Shown here piece after piece: positions 26,358 through 37,489 of a DNA stretch of 64,000 bases; position 1 is the stretch's first letter, and every line of letters starts with the position of its first letter. The DNA lies in contig NZ_AP021872.1 in NCBI RefSeq assembly GCF_014218255.1, positions 1,798,001-1,862,000 on the forward strand, written 5' to 3'. The position numbers and the translations under genes are program-made. The notes under the pieces are model-generated. The model did no database searches and was not told the DNA's origin. It saw only the letters and a program-made list of their open reading frames with translations. The DNA comes from Mycoavidus sp. B2-EB (GTDB taxonomy: Bacteria; Pseudomonadota; Gammaproteobacteria; Burkholderiales; Burkholderiaceae).

Positions 26358-26993
26358 ATGGCTTCTTATTCGATTAAAGAAATTTTTTATACATTGCAAG
26401 GCGAAGGCATTAATGCCGGTCGTCCTGCTGTATTTTGCCGCTTTGCGGGTTGTAATTTATGGTCTGGCCGCGAGCAAAATCGCGCCCAAGCGGTTTGCCG
26501 CTTTTGTGATACGGATTTTGTTGGGACAGATGGCGAAAAGGGTGGGAAATATAAAAATGCCGCGTCATTAGTCGCTCAAATTTCTGCTCTCTGGCCATCA
26601 GATGCAAGGCATCGCTTGGTTGTCTGTACTGGCGGGGAACCCTTACTCCAGCTTGATGATGATTTAATCCAAGCGCTGCATGCCGCACACTTTGAAATTG
26701 CGCTTGAAACCAATGGCACGCTACCGATACCCGCCGGCATTGATTGGATTTGCGTTAGCCCCAAAGCAGACGCACCATTAGTCGTGACGCAGGGCCATGA
26801 GCTAAAAGTTGTGGTGCCGCAGGCTAATCAGCAACTTTTAGCTTATGAGTCACTCGATTTCGAGCATTTTTTGGTGCAACCTATGGATAATGCTGCGCGC
26901 GCATTGAATACGCAATTTGCGATCGATTGGTGTAAACAGCATCCGCGCTGGCGCTTATCGATACAAACCCACAAATATTTAAACATCCCTTAA
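26358..26993 (+). CDS. queE: 7-carboxy-7-deazaguanine synthase QueE (radical SAM)
   Basis: Converts 6-carboxytetrahydropterin to 7-carboxy-7-deazaguanine. The iron-sulfur motif is not the usual CX3CX2C but CX14CX2C (GCNLW...AVCRFCDTDF), the arrangement known from Burkholderia multivorans QueE. Substrate-binding LQGEGINAGRPAVFCRFAGC and the SAM-site TGGEPLLQ are present. Start is ATG 26358 (MASYSIKEIF). It lies 35 bp after queC. Confidence 0.95.
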   Translation: MASYSIKEIFYTLQGEGINAGRPAVFCRFAGCNLWSGREQNRAQAVCRFCDTDFVGTDGEKGGKYKNAASLVAQISALWPSDARHRLVVCTGGEPLLQLDDDLIQALHAAHFEIALETNGTLPIPAGIDWICVSPKADAPLVVTQGHELKVVVPQANQQLLAYESLDFEHFLVQPMDNAARALNTQFAIDWCKQHPRWRLSIQTHKYLNIP

Positions 26994-27005
26994 ATTAGTA
27001 CTTCT

Positions 27006-27476
27006 GTGTTAACAATCACTCGCAAACTTGAATTTGATGCTGGCCACCGGATCCCAGACCACCGTAGCTTATGCTGTAATTTACATGGGCATCGTTATGT
27101 ACTTGAAATTACGCTAGAGGGCGAGCCCATTCTTACTGAAGGTGCGCCCGACCGCGGTATGGTGATGGATTTTGCACAGGTGAAAGCGCTCGCTCTTGCG
27201 CACTTGGTTGAGCACTGGGATCATGCTTTTTTAGTGTACGCTGGCGATACGCCAGTACGGGATTTTCTGGCAACGCTGCCCAACCACAAAACCGTTGTCC
27301 TTGAGCATATCCCAACCGTCGAAAATCTTGCGCGGATTGCTTTTGATCGGCTTACTGCCGCATATAACCATCACTATGGCGCAGAATTACAACTTAAACG
27401 GGTGCGTTTATATGAAACGCCAAATTGTTGGGCAGAGGTTGAGCGCTCAGTTCATTCAAGCGCTACCTCAATTTAA
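27006..27476 (+). CDS. queD: 6-carboxy-5,6,7,8-tetrahydropterin synthase QueD
   Basis: Forms 6-carboxytetrahydropterin from dihydroneopterin triphosphate. The start is GTG 27006. Zinc ligands are FDAGHRI and NLHGHRY, with a catalytic Cys in CCNLHGH. The C-terminal ENLARIAFDRL and VRLYETPNCWAEV fit the family. The stop codon TAA overlaps the stop of the convergent rodA gene by four bases. Confidence 0.94.
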   Translation: MLTITRKLEFDAGHRIPDHRSLCCNLHGHRYVLEITLEGEPILTEGAPDRGMVMDFAQVKALALAHLVEHWDHAFLVYAGDTPVRDFLATLPNHKTVVLEHIPTVENLARIAFDRLTAAYNHHYGAELQLKRVRLYETPNCWAEVERSVHSSATSI

Positions 27477-28615
27477 CTCTGGATTAGACGTTTTTGCCGC
27501 CCCATACTCAGGACTAAACCCACCGCAATACCCAGCGTAACCAAGGCAGTTCCACCGTAGCTCATGAATGGCAGCGGCACGCCAACTACGGGTAATAAAC
27601 CAATCACCATGCCAATGTTAACAAACGCATAGGTGAAAAAGCTTAACGTAAGCGAGCCTGCCAATAAACGAGCAAAAAGCGTCGCGCCATTCGCGGCAAC
27701 ATATAATCCGCGCACAATCAGGCATAAATACAATAAGAGCAGCGCAATACTGCCAACCAGGCCAAATTCTTCTGCATACACGGCAAAAATAAAATCTGTA
27801 TGCCGCTCAGGAATAAATTCGAGATGGGCTTGAGTCCCTTTTAGCCAGCCCTTGCCAAAGATGCCCCCTGAGCCAATCGCAATGACGGCTTGAATCGTAT
27901 GAAAACCTTTGCCAAGCGGATCTGTGGTTGGATCAAGCAATGTGCAAATACGATGCTTTTGGTAGTCATGCAATAGGGGCCATTGTGTTTGCGGCTGGCA
28001 GATTTTATGCTCAAATGCAATCAACGAACCCGCCGCAATCGTCACCGCCAGCAAGATCGGCAAAATTAATTTAAAGCTCAGACCGGCCAAATAAATCACA
28101 AAAAATCCGGCGGCAAAAACCAGCACGGCTGTACCCAAGTCCGGTTGCTTAGCGATCAAACCGACGGGGATGGCAAGCAGTGCCAATGCTGCAATATGAT
28201 CGTACCAACGCAGCGCACTCTCACGCCGTTGGTAATACCACGCCAACATCAATGGCATGGCGATTTTCATGATTTCGGAGGGCTGAACCACAATCCCAAT
28301 ATTAATCCAGCGCTGTGCGCCTTTGCGCACCAAACCGAATAGCGCGACAGCAATCAGTAAACTAATGCCCACCGTGTACAAGGGAACCGCCAAACGCATT
28401 AATATTTGTGGCGATAAATTGGCAATTCCCCACATTAGAACAAAGGTTAATAAGACATTACGCAGTTGGTCTTGTACGCGTCCCGGCATATTAAAACTTG
28501 CGCTATATAAAGTCAGTATGCCAACTGCAATTAACAGCACAACAAAAAGGACAAAAGTCCGATCAAAACCGGTGAAAAACGGTTTAATGCGTTTTGAGTA
28601 AGTTTCAATCAACAT
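27473..28615 (-). CDS. rodA: Rod-shape peptidoglycan polymerase RodA
   Basis: A SEDS-family lipid II glycosyltransferase of 380 residues with about ten membrane spans that acts with PBP2 in side-wall growth. Motifs are RKGAQRWINIG, QPSEIMKIAMP, KQPDLGTAVL, the loop IGSGGIFGKGWLKGTQ, IPERHTDFIFAVYAEE and the end PLPFMSYGGTALV. It would normally start within a few bases of the mrdA stop, but here a 0.5-kb insertion separates them. Confidence 0.95.
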   Translation of the reverse strand: MLIETYSKRIKPFFTGFDRTFVLFVVLLIAVGILTLYSASFNMPGRVQDQLRNVLLTFVLMWGIANLSPQILMRLAVPLYTVGISLLIAVALFGLVRKGAQRWINIGIVVQPSEIMKIAMPLMLAWYYQRRESALRWYDHIAALALLAIPVGLIAKQPDLGTAVLVFAAGFFVIYLAGLSFKLILPILLAVTIAAGSLIAFEHKICQPQTQWPLLHDYQKHRICTLLDPTTDPLGKGFHTIQAVIAIGSGGIFGKGWLKGTQAHLEFIPERHTDFIFAVYAEEFGLVGSIALLLLYLCLIVRGLYVAANGATLFARLLAGSLTLSFFTYAFVNIGMVIGLLPVVGVPLPFMSYGGTALVTLGIAVGLVLSMGRQKRLIQS

Positions 28616-28707
28616 TCTAGGACGCGTTGAAGTTTGTAGTTCATTGTTTAAGAAATAGGAGCAAACTCGTATTGTTGACGTTCCACACTAAGACACATCC
28701 GTTTGCA

Positions 28708-28870
28708 ATGCCCCAATTACTTCTTACAGATGAATTTTGGTCGAGGCTGGAAAAGATTCTGCTTGATGAGCAGATTTATCGCAAGCAGAATGTGCATTTT
28801 TTAATGGTCGAAGGTATGCTGTATCGTTTGCATGTTGGATGCCCACGGCATGACTGGCCTTGCCTAAATT
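28708..28870 (+). pseudogene. IS5-family transposase N-terminal stub
   Basis: The frame reads LLLTDEFWSRLEKILLDEQIYRKQN, then VEGMLYRLHVGCPRHDWP, the start of IS5-family transposases. The catalytic DDE domain is absent and the sequence then becomes unrelated. No terminal inverted repeats were found. Confidence 0.75.
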
Positions 28871-28905
28871 ACTTAAACCCCTCAAAAACCGTCAGAACCG
28901 AACTT

Positions 28906-28935
28906 GTCCCAATACGTCCCAATATGTCCCAGTGC
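28906..28935. repeat. Three 10-bp tandem units GTCCCAATA(C/T)
   Basis: GTCCCAATAC, GTCCCAATAT and a partial GTCCCAGTGC lie head to tail at 28906, 28916 and 28926. Ten-base spacing puts all copies on one DNA face, as expected for a protein-binding array such as integrase arm sites. It resembles the TGTCCA repeats at 3840-3875 in general layout. The role is inferred. Confidence 0.4.
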
Positions 28936-29149
28936 ACCCACTCATAAGGCATCTTTATCCCAATCCTGCAATACCCACGCTGCCCCCCTATGCTTACCCT
29001 TTAATATAAACAGATTGTAAATATTGCAAATCTCTCAAGATAGTTTTGCTTGAAGCAGAGAGTGTTTGCTACTTGGTAGTAGCGATTTGCAACGCCAGAT
29101 ATTTCAAGATTTCCTGGTTTGACGAATCTGGCACAACGAACCTTACGGA

Positions 29150-31111
29150 TTATTGGATGACCGGTTTTTCAGACACAGCACCTGGCAGAGCCGGCATTGC
29201 AGCGGCGTTGGCCTTTGGTTTGAAACGCTCTACCAAATAATAATCAAGCACCTTACGGGCAATAGGTGCGGCAGCCTGCGCCCCCCAGCCGCCATTTTCA
29301 ACGACTACCGCAAGCGCAATGGTTGGCTTGTCAGCAGGAGCGTAAGCCACAAATAAGGCATGATCGCGCCGATGCTCGGCTAACGTATGCGCACGATATT
29401 TTGCACCTTGCAATGAAAAGACTTGTGCAGTACCCGTCTTGCCAGCCGCTTGGTAGCTTGCTCCTCTAAAAGCATTTGCCGCGGTTCCTTGCGTCATCAC
29501 GCCAACCATAGCGCGCTTAATAAAATCAATATCTTTCTGATTCACATTGATTTGGTAGCTCGCACTTGGCACTGTCAGACGGGTTTCATGAGTCCGCGGA
29601 TGTTCGATGGTTTTTACCAAATGGGGCTTCATCACCACGCCATCATTGGCTAGAGTCGCAGTTGCATGAGCCAGTTGCAACGTAGTAAATGAGTTATACC
29701 CTTGCCCAATTCCTAAGCTGATTGTGTCACCGTCGTACCATCGTTGTAGGTCAGGGCGTCGGTGGTACGCTTTCTTTTTCCAGTGGGTCGAAGGCAAGAC
29801 ACCTCTCATCTCACCTTCAATATCAATCCCGGTTAACTGCCCAAAACCCCATGGCGCCATAAAGTCGGCCATTGCATTCACGCCCAGATCACGCGCCAAC
29901 ATATAGTAATAAGTGTCGCATGATTGCACAATCGAGCGATACATATCCACCCAGCCATGGCCACCTGGCACATCATCGCGGAAGGTATGGCCCGCCAGAG
30001 TATAAAAACCAGGATCCTGAAAACCCCACTGCGGAGTGCGTTTGCCCAAAGCTAACCCAGCGAGGGCAACAAATGGCTTATAGGTTGAACCCGGCGGATA
30101 AGCCCCCTGCAATGGGCGATTTAACAGTGGACGATCGGTTGAGGTATTTAATTCATCCCACGTTTGCTGATCTATCCCATCAACAAACGCATTTGGATCG
30201 AAGCTAGGAGCGGAAACAAAAGCCAATACATCGCCCGTAGCTGGCTCAATCGCCACGAGCGCCCCGCGCCGGCCGGCAAAAGCTTGCTCTGCAATTTGCT
30301 GCAAACTAATATCTAACGAGAGCATCAGGTTATTGCCAGCGATGGATTGGCTGCGCGACAAAGTCCGCACCGGGCGTCCGCCCGCGGTCACTTCGACCTC
30401 TTCAAAACCCGTCTGGCCGTGTAACTCAGTCTCATAACTCTGTTCAACACCAATTTTGCCGATATGGTCGGTGCCTTTATAATTGTCCATATCAAGCCGC
30501 GGGTCATAAGCTCTAACCCCGCTATCATTCAGGTCGCTCGCGTTTCGAATGCGCTCCTGGTCACGCTGCGAGAGCCGACCAATATAACCAATTACATGCG
30601 CTGCAGTGGCGCCAAGCGGGTATTGGCGTAACCAGCGAATACGCACCTCAACGCCTGGAAACCGAAAGCGTTGTGCTGTGAAACGCGCAACTTCCGTATC
30701 CGAAAGGCGGATACGCAGAGGCAGACTTTCAAAGTTTTTTGAATCTTCTAACAGCTTTTTAAAGCGGCGTCGGTCGCGCGCGTCAACCACCACAATTTGC
30801 GATAGGCTATTTATCACCTCATCTAGCGTACCATTAATTTTTGCCGGGGTAATTTCGAGCGTATAAGCAGAATAATTTTGGGCTAATACAATACCATTGC
30901 GGTCAGCAATAACCCCTCGCCTTGGCACCATAGGCGCGACCGAGATGCGGTTTTCATCTGCCTGTAGCGAATATTGTCCGTAGCGCCAAATCTGCAAATA
31001 TAGAAAACGCGCCGCCAACAGGGCAAAACACAGAAATACAAACAGCGCCGCCGCCGCCACACGCAGGCGAAAGTGCTGCAACTGCTGTTCAGTATCTTTA
31101 AAGTCAGGCAT
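29150..31111 (-). CDS. mrdA: Penicillin-binding protein 2 (elongasome transpeptidase)
   Basis: A class B PBP of 653 residues anchored by an N-terminal span (AAALFVFLCFALLAARFLYLQI). It crosslinks side-wall peptidoglycan with RodA and MreC. The pedestal has RRGVIADRNGIVLAQN; catalytic motifs are STYK (PPGSTYKPF), S-C-D (VQSCDTYYY) and KTGTAQ. The pedestal and transpeptidase look complete and the length is normal. It belongs to the mreBCD-mrdA-rodA cluster, about 100 bp after mreD. Confidence 0.95.
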   Translation of the reverse strand: MPDFKDTEQQLQHFRLRVAAAALFVFLCFALLAARFLYLQIWRYGQYSLQADENRISVAPMVPRRGVIADRNGIVLAQNYSAYTLEITPAKINGTLDEVINSLSQIVVVDARDRRRFKKLLEDSKNFESLPLRIRLSDTEVARFTAQRFRFPGVEVRIRWLRQYPLGATAAHVIGYIGRLSQRDQERIRNASDLNDSGVRAYDPRLDMDNYKGTDHIGKIGVEQSYETELHGQTGFEEVEVTAGGRPVRTLSRSQSIAGNNLMLSLDISLQQIAEQAFAGRRGALVAIEPATGDVLAFVSAPSFDPNAFVDGIDQQTWDELNTSTDRPLLNRPLQGAYPPGSTYKPFVALAGLALGKRTPQWGFQDPGFYTLAGHTFRDDVPGGHGWVDMYRSIVQSCDTYYYMLARDLGVNAMADFMAPWGFGQLTGIDIEGEMRGVLPSTHWKKKAYHRRPDLQRWYDGDTISLGIGQGYNSFTTLQLAHATATLANDGVVMKPHLVKTIEHPRTHETRLTVPSASYQINVNQKDIDFIKRAMVGVMTQGTAANAFRGASYQAAGKTGTAQVFSLQGAKYRAHTLAEHRRDHALFVAYAPADKPTIALAVVVENGGWGAQAAAPIARKVLDYYLVERFKPKANAAAMPALPGAVSEKPVIQ

Positions 31112-31210
31112 AAATTTAGGCTCAGGCGGCCAATAAGCCCGAGCTAAAGGCTTGTAGAAACGCTAACCAGCGACCAGATAGGCGTTTTACGCTAAAACTA
31201 GCCAGCTGCA

Positions 31211-31723
31211 TCATATTGGACGCGTATCATCGTTGTGAGCGGAACGTTTTTGCGGGGCGAGCAGCAGCAAGCTTGCGACTGGCCAAAGCGCGGCTTCAAC
31301 TAAACCATCTATCAAATATCCCCATCCCGGAAAAGCGGCGCCGGTCATTAAACGAATCGTAAATGGCACAATTTGCGCTAGCAGGAGCAAGGGCAATACA
31401 TGCAGCGCCTGGCCCAGCAGAGAAAACCACAATACTCGACGATGGATCATAATCGCGCCATATGAAAGTAGCGTATAGGCTAGCGCATGCTCTCCAAACA
31501 AGCTGGCGTCGTGTACATCCATTAATAAGCCCAATGCAAAGGAAATCCCCATACCCACTTTACGCGGCTGATGGATATTCCAAAACAGGACGACCAAAGC
31601 AACAAAATCGGGCATGCCTATCAACCGCCCCCAAGGCAGCAGATTTAAAACAAAAGCCGCCGCCAGGCTCAATGCAATAAATACCGGACTCACTGGCAAC
31701 AAAATGTGATGCAAACGATTCAT
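31211..31723 (-). CDS. mreD: Rod shape-determining protein MreD
   Basis: A small inner-membrane protein (170 residues, about five spans) that links MreC to the elongation complex. The start of the protein (MNRLHHILLPVSPVFIALSLA) and the MPDFVALVVLFW and GLLMDVHDASLFGEHAL segments match the family. It starts within the mreC stop (4-bp overlap), so translation is coupled. Confidence 0.92.
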   Translation of the reverse strand: MNRLHHILLPVSPVFIALSLAAAFVLNLLPWGRLIGMPDFVALVVLFWNIHQPRKVGMGISFALGLLMDVHDASLFGEHALAYTLLSYGAIMIHRRVLWFSLLGQALHVLPLLLLAQIVPFTIRLMTGAAFPGWGYLIDGLVEAALWPVASLLLLAPQKRSAHNDDTRPI

Positions 31724-32778
31724 TGCGAATCCTTGCTTGTTGTATCTGGCGCAGAAGAATTTTGCTGCGGGCTTTTAGCGTTTATGGACGATTTTGTATT
31801 TTTGCGCGGCTTAATCGGTTCCGTTGGGACCGTATTACGGGTTGCTTTAGCTTTAACCTGCGAGTTGTCGCCGGTTGCTTTTGCAGTATTTTTGAATCCA
31901 TTATGCGCCGCGTCATTTAATTCCAGCGGGGGCGGGTCCTCATAATGCAGTACGAGTAACTGGCGCGCACCACGGACTGGAGTATACGGTACGCAGATGA
32001 CACGCGCGAATTCAGCCCCGTCTTGACGATCAACTTGCAAGACTCTCGCCACTGGCAAGCCCGGCGGGAAAACTCCGTCCAGACCGCTTGTCACTAATTG
32101 ATCATCCACTTGAATATCCGTGCTGACCGGAATATAGCGCAATTCAAGCAAATCGCCACGCGGCGTCCCATAAATAATGCTTCTTACCCCAGTACGCACC
32201 AATTGCACTGGCACCGCTTGGTCTTTGTCAGTCAATAAGGTAACCTCAGCTTGCAGCGGGTAGACACGCGTTACTTGACCAATCACACCTTCTTCATTAA
32301 CCACTGGCGCACCCGCTTGTATCCCCTGCCGCAAACCACGGTCAATCACCACTTTTTGCGTAAAAGGATCGTGCGCATCATATTGAATCTCAGCTAACAC
32401 CACGCCCATGGTTTCGCGTTGTTCAAATTGCAGCAAAGCACGTAGATGGGCATTCTCAGAGCCGAGTTGAACGGCTTGCAGTGCTTGTAGCGCGAGTTTT
32501 AGGTTGCGCGTTTTGAGTTCCTGATTTTCAGCCTGCAACGTCGTACGCATGACGAAGAAGCCCGAGATGCCGCGCACCAAATCACGCGGCGCAAGCGCTA
32601 CGCGTTGCAATGGATAAAGACCAATCCCAATCATTTGACGTAGCGCCTCAAGCGTACGATAGCGGGCATCGCAAATCAACAGCCCGAGTGCTAACGTAAC
32701 GAAAATGATAAGCCGCGCAAATGCCGACGGCCCCTGCTTGAAAAGTGGCGGCGGACTATATTCCATGGTCAGCGCCAA
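31720..32778 (-). CDS. mreC: Rod shape-determining protein MreC
   Basis: A periplasmic scaffold with one N-terminal membrane anchor (LIIFVTLALGLLICD), a coiled coil (about 75-115) and a beta-barrel domain containing VVIDRGLRQGIQAGAPVVNEEGVIGQV and TDKDQAVPVQL. The C-terminal tail (about 295-352) is Lys/Ala/Ser-rich and looks disordered, a common feature in Burkholderia MreC. The start could also be the internal ATG at codon 5. Confidence 0.94.
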   Translation of the reverse strand: MALTMEYSPPPLFKQGPSAFARLIIFVTLALGLLICDARYRTLEALRQMIGIGLYPLQRVALAPRDLVRGISGFFVMRTTLQAENQELKTRNLKLALQALQAVQLGSENAHLRALLQFEQRETMGVVLAEIQYDAHDPFTQKVVIDRGLRQGIQAGAPVVNEEGVIGQVTRVYPLQAEVTLLTDKDQAVPVQLVRTGVRSIIYGTPRGDLLELRYIPVSTDIQVDDQLVTSGLDGVFPPGLPVARVLQVDRQDGAEFARVICVPYTPVRGARQLLVLHYEDPPPLELNDAAHNGFKNTAKATGDNSQVKAKATRNTVPTEPIKPRKNTKSSINAKSPQQNSSAPDTTSKDSQ

Positions 32779-32828
32779 TCATTAATTATTTGGACTGCGC
32801 CGGCGCAGCGCCCATACACTCAGGTTGA

Positions 32829-33881
<1,053 letters not shown>

Positions 33882-34026
33882 CTAACTGACTCAATAAAAT
33901 AGCTAATCATACCTTATAATTTGCTCTCCCTTGCAGGAAAACTATTTTTGTGCTGCAAATGATTTTCTATAAAACTTCGCTTTTTAGTCAAGTTTTTCTG
34001 ACCGATAGACTTTTTGAGTTATTTCT

Positions 34027-34326
34027 ATGGCTTTGACCTTAATAGATGTTAAAAAAATCGCTCAGCTCGCGCGCCTGGAGCTCGCTGCCGGCGAAGATGA
34101 GCGTACGCTGATAGAGCTTAATGATTTTTTTGATTTGGTGGCCCAAATGCAATTGGTTAATACAGATGGGATTGAACCGCTGGCTCATCCAATCGAGCAA
34201 ATTCAAGATGCTCACTTGCGTTTGCGTGCCGATACAGTAACCGAAATCCCAGCGCGCGATGAATATCAGCGTAACGCACCAGCCATACAAGATGGCCTTT
34301 ATCTAGTCCCTAAAGTAATCGAATAA
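34027..34326 (+). CDS. gatC: Aspartyl/glutamyl-tRNA amidotransferase subunit C
   Basis: A small belt subunit (99 residues) that holds GatA and GatB together. Family motifs are [12 protein letters not shown], the [22 protein letters not shown] segment and the LR-D-V-tail. It is followed by gatA after 74 bp; the three genes form the usual gatCAB operon, which makes Asn-tRNA or Gln-tRNA indirectly. Confidence 0.93.
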   Translation: MALTLIDVKKIAQLARLELAAGEDERTLIELNDFFDLVAQMQLVNTDGIEPLAHPIEQIQDAHLRLRADTVTEIPARDEYQRNAPAIQDGLYLVPKVIE

Positions 34327-34400
34327 ATGCGAGCCAGCTCAATCCGCTCACATTATTTTGTTTTTACCTACTGCGTTCGCTTTTCCCGGAAAACTGCACG

Positions 34401-35924
34401 ATGCATCAAAAGAATTTAGCTGAACTGCGCTTGGCGCTCGATACCAAAGCCGTGTCGGCGGTCGAACTCGCGCAGCATTTTTTAGCGCGCATTGAGGCCG
34501 CCAATGCACTTAACGCCTTGCTTGAGGTTAACCCAGAAGCTACGCTTGCCGCCGCAACCCAAGCCGATGTATCCATCGCGCACGGACACGCGGGACCCCT
34601 AACCGGCATCCCCATTGCACACAAAGATGTCTTTGTAACCCGTGACTGGAAATCCACCGCTGGCTCAAACATGCTCGCGCACTATGTCAGCCCATTCGAT
34701 GCCACCGTGGTTGAACGGCTCGCTAAGGCTGGCATGGTTTGTGTTGGCAAAACCAACATGGATGAATTCGGCATGGGTTCCTCCACAGAAAACTCCTTTT
34801 TTGGTTTGACTCAAAACCCATGGGATCTTGCGGCTGTGCCAGGCGGTTCATCCGGCGGCTCTGCCGCTGCAGTCGCAGCGCGGTTAGTGAGTGCCGCCAC
34901 CGGCAGCGATACCGGCGGCTCGATTCGCCAACCTGCCGCATTCACTGGCGTCACTGGCATTAAACCAACCTATGGCCGGATTTCACGATACGGCATGATC
35001 GCCTTTGCTTCCTCATTAGATCAAGCAGGCCCAATCGCTGTCAGTGCAGCAGACTGCGCGCTTCTCCTAAATGCGCTAGCGGGCTTTGATCCACGTGACT
35101 CAACCAGCCTAGCGCATGAGACCGAAGACTTTAACCGCTATCTTGGACACGCCTGGAACCCTCAAGCTCATCCGAGTCAATCCGCCACAACTGGGCAAAC
35201 GCAAGAGCCACCCAACTTGAAAGGGTTACGTATCGGTCTACCCAAAGAATATTTTAGTGCGGGGTTAGCCGCGGAGGTACGCTCTGCGCTTGAGACTGCG
35301 CTCAAGGTATATGAATCATTAGGGGCCACTCTGGTTGAGATTTCGTTGCCCAAAACCGAGCTTTCGATTCCGGTGTATTACGTGCTGGCTTCGGCGGAAG
35401 CTTCTTCTAATTTTTCACGCTTTGATGGCGTACGCTACGGCCATCGCGCGGCCCACTACCGCGACCTCACCGATTTATATCAAAAAACGCGAACAGAAGG
35501 ATTCGGCGCTGAGGTTAAACGACGTATTCTAGTTGGCACCTATGTGTTATCGCATGGTTATTACGATGCGTATTATGTCCAGGCGCAGAAAATCCGTCGT
35601 CTTATCGCTCAAGATTTTCAACAAGGCTTTGCTCAATGCGACGTTATGATGGGCCCGGTCTCACCTACCGTCGCCTGGAATCTGGGCGAAAAAACCGATG
35701 ATCCGCTGCACATGTATCTGGCTGATATTTACACCTTATCAATCAGTTTAGCGGGCTTGCCGGGCATGAGCATCCCCTGCGGTTTTGGGCAGAACACTCA
35801 TAGCTCAAGGCCGGTTGGTCTACAAATTATTGGCAACTATTTTAGCGAAGCGCGCATGTTACAAATTGCGCACGCCTTTCAGCAAGTGACAGACTGGCAC
35901 ACCCGTATGCCAGAGGGAGTTTAA
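34401..35924 (+). CDS. gatA: Aspartyl/glutamyl-tRNA amidotransferase subunit A
   Basis: An amidase that releases ammonia from glutamine for GatB. The amidase signature is complete: catalytic Lys in [20 protein letters not shown] and the cis-Ser/Ser pair in [15 protein letters not shown]. The 507-residue length is slightly above the usual, because of an Ala/Gln/Thr-containing insert near residues 250-270. The stop codon shares one base with the gatB start. Confidence 0.95.
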   Translation: MHQKNLAELRLALDTKAVSAVELAQHFLARIEAANALNALLEVNPEATLAAATQADVSIAHGHAGPLTGIPIAHKDVFVTRDWKSTAGSNMLAHYVSPFDATVVERLAKAGMVCVGKTNMDEFGMGSSTENSFFGLTQNPWDLAAVPGGSSGGSAAAVAARLVSAATGSDTGGSIRQPAAFTGVTGIKPTYGRISRYGMIAFASSLDQAGPIAVSAADCALLLNALAGFDPRDSTSLAHETEDFNRYLGHAWNPQAHPSQSATTGQTQEPPNLKGLRIGLPKEYFSAGLAAEVRSALETALKVYESLGATLVEISLPKTELSIPVYYVLASAEASSNFSRFDGVRYGHRAAHYRDLTDLYQKTRTEGFGAEVKRRILVGTYVLSHGYYDAYYVQAQKIRRLIAQDFQQGFAQCDVMMGPVSPTVAWNLGEKTDDPLHMYLADIYTLSISLAGLPGMSIPCGFGQNTHSSRPVGLQIIGNYFSEARMLQIAHAFQQVTDWHTRMPEGV

Positions 35925-37423
35925 TGATGCAATGGGAAGCCACGATTGGCCTTGAAACACATGCGCAACTAGCCTGCGCGTCAAAGATTTTTTCTGGTGC
36001 TGCAACGCAATTTGGGATGCCCCCCAATACGCAGGCTAGCGTTATAGATCTAGCCTTACCTGGTGTTTTGCCAGTCATGAACCGAGCGGCAGCTGAGCTC
36101 GCGATTCGCTTTGGCCTGGCAATCGAGGGCGCGATTACGCCTCGGAGTATTTTTGAGCGCAAGCATTACTTTTATCCGGACCTGCCCAAAGGCTATCAAA
36201 TTAGCCAGTGCAAACTTCCTGTCGTACAGGGCGGCACACTGACCTTCCACGTTCCCGCACAAGAAAAAACCAAGCAAGCCGCCTATCAGAAAACCATTCA
36301 CTTGACCCGCGCGCATCTTGAAGAAGATGCAGGAAAATCATTACACGAAGATTTTTCTGAGATGACCGGCATTGATTTAAATCGCGCTGGCACACCCTTA
36401 CTCGAAATTGTGACTGAACCTGAATTACATAGTGCAGCCGAAGCGCTTGCCTATGCTAAAACCTTACACGCACTAGTGGTATGGCTTGGCGTGTGCGACG
36501 GCAACATGCAGGAAGGATCATTCCGTTGCGACGCTAATGTATCGGTGCGCCCAGTCAACCAACCAGAACTCGGCACGCGCACGGAAATCAAAAATCTAAA
36601 CTCTTTCCGCTTTTTGGAAGAAGCCATTAATTACGAAATCAGACGCCAAATCGAGTTAATCGAAGATGGGGGCACCGTTAAACAGGAAACCCGTTTATAC
36701 GATCCAGAGCGGCGTGAGACACGTCCGATGCGCAGCAAAGAAGATGCACATGATTATCGCTATTTTCCTGACCCAGATTTAATGCCACTGGTGATCGATA
36801 CCGCGTGGATCGAACAGGTGCGCAGCACATTACCGGAATTGCCGGCCGCAATGCAAAAACGCCTGATTGAACAATATGGGCTGACCTGCTATGACGCCGA
36901 TGTGCTGACTTCGTCAAACGCGCTGGCCGCCTATTACGAAGCCGTTGTTGCACAAATTTGCGTATTACAGAAACAAGCCGTGATTGAGCCGAATTTAGCC
37001 AAAGCGGCGGCCCATTGGGCGATGGGCGAACTCAGCTCACAGCTTAAGCGTGACAACATTGAAATCTGTGCTTGCCCAGTCTCGGCCATGCAACTCGCGC
37101 GGCTACTTGTGCGCATTGCCGACGGGACGATTTCCAATAAACTTGCGAAAGAGGTATTCCAGACCATTTGGGATGAAAAACCTAACGATGAACAAGCGGC
37201 AGACCGCATCATTGAAGCCAAAGGGCTCAAGCAAATCTCTGATACCAGCGAGCTCGATGCAATCATAGATGCAGTACTGGTAGCCCATGCAAAGTCAGTT
37301 GAGGAATTTCGCGCGGGCAAAGAAAAAGCGTTCAATGCATTAGTCGGGCAAGCGATGAAAGCCACCCGCGGTAAGGCTAATCCACAACAGGTCAATGAGA
37401 TTTTAAAACGAAAATTGGTCTGA
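35924..37423 (+). CDS. gatB: Aspartyl/glutamyl-tRNA amidotransferase subunit B
   Basis: Phosphorylates the mischarged tRNA and transfers ammonia. It shows [51 protein letters not shown], the zinc-region pattern [16 protein letters not shown] and a C-terminal YqeY-like tail ([24 protein letters not shown]). Start could be the first or second Met. Translation is coupled to gatA. Confidence 0.95.
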   Translation: MMQWEATIGLETHAQLACASKIFSGAATQFGMPPNTQASVIDLALPGVLPVMNRAAAELAIRFGLAIEGAITPRSIFERKHYFYPDLPKGYQISQCKLPVVQGGTLTFHVPAQEKTKQAAYQKTIHLTRAHLEEDAGKSLHEDFSEMTGIDLNRAGTPLLEIVTEPELHSAAEALAYAKTLHALVVWLGVCDGNMQEGSFRCDANVSVRPVNQPELGTRTEIKNLNSFRFLEEAINYEIRRQIELIEDGGTVKQETRLYDPERRETRPMRSKEDAHDYRYFPDPDLMPLVIDTAWIEQVRSTLPELPAAMQKRLIEQYGLTCYDADVLTSSNALAAYYEAVVAQICVLQKQAVIEPNLAKAAAHWAMGELSSQLKRDNIEICACPVSAMQLARLLVRIADGTISNKLAKEVFQTIWDEKPNDEQAADRIIEAKGLKQISDTSELDAIIDAVLVAHAKSVEEFRAGKEKAFNALVGQAMKATRGKANPQQVNEILKRKLV

Positions 37424-37489
37424 TCCACTTCCGAGAGGAAAAGTGAGTCAGTTTTCGACCCCCTAAAACAAAATTCTAATTTAACTCAA

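Larger units (their letters stand above)
28616..29149. other. 0.53-kb insertion between mrdA and rodA
   Basis: The two cell-wall genes are usually adjacent or overlapping in beta-proteobacteria. Here the gap holds an IS5-type transposase stub (28708-28870) on the opposite strand, a short tandem repeat (28906-28935) and about 200 bp of featureless sequence. rodA may need its own promoter or depend on readthrough. Confidence 0.7.
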
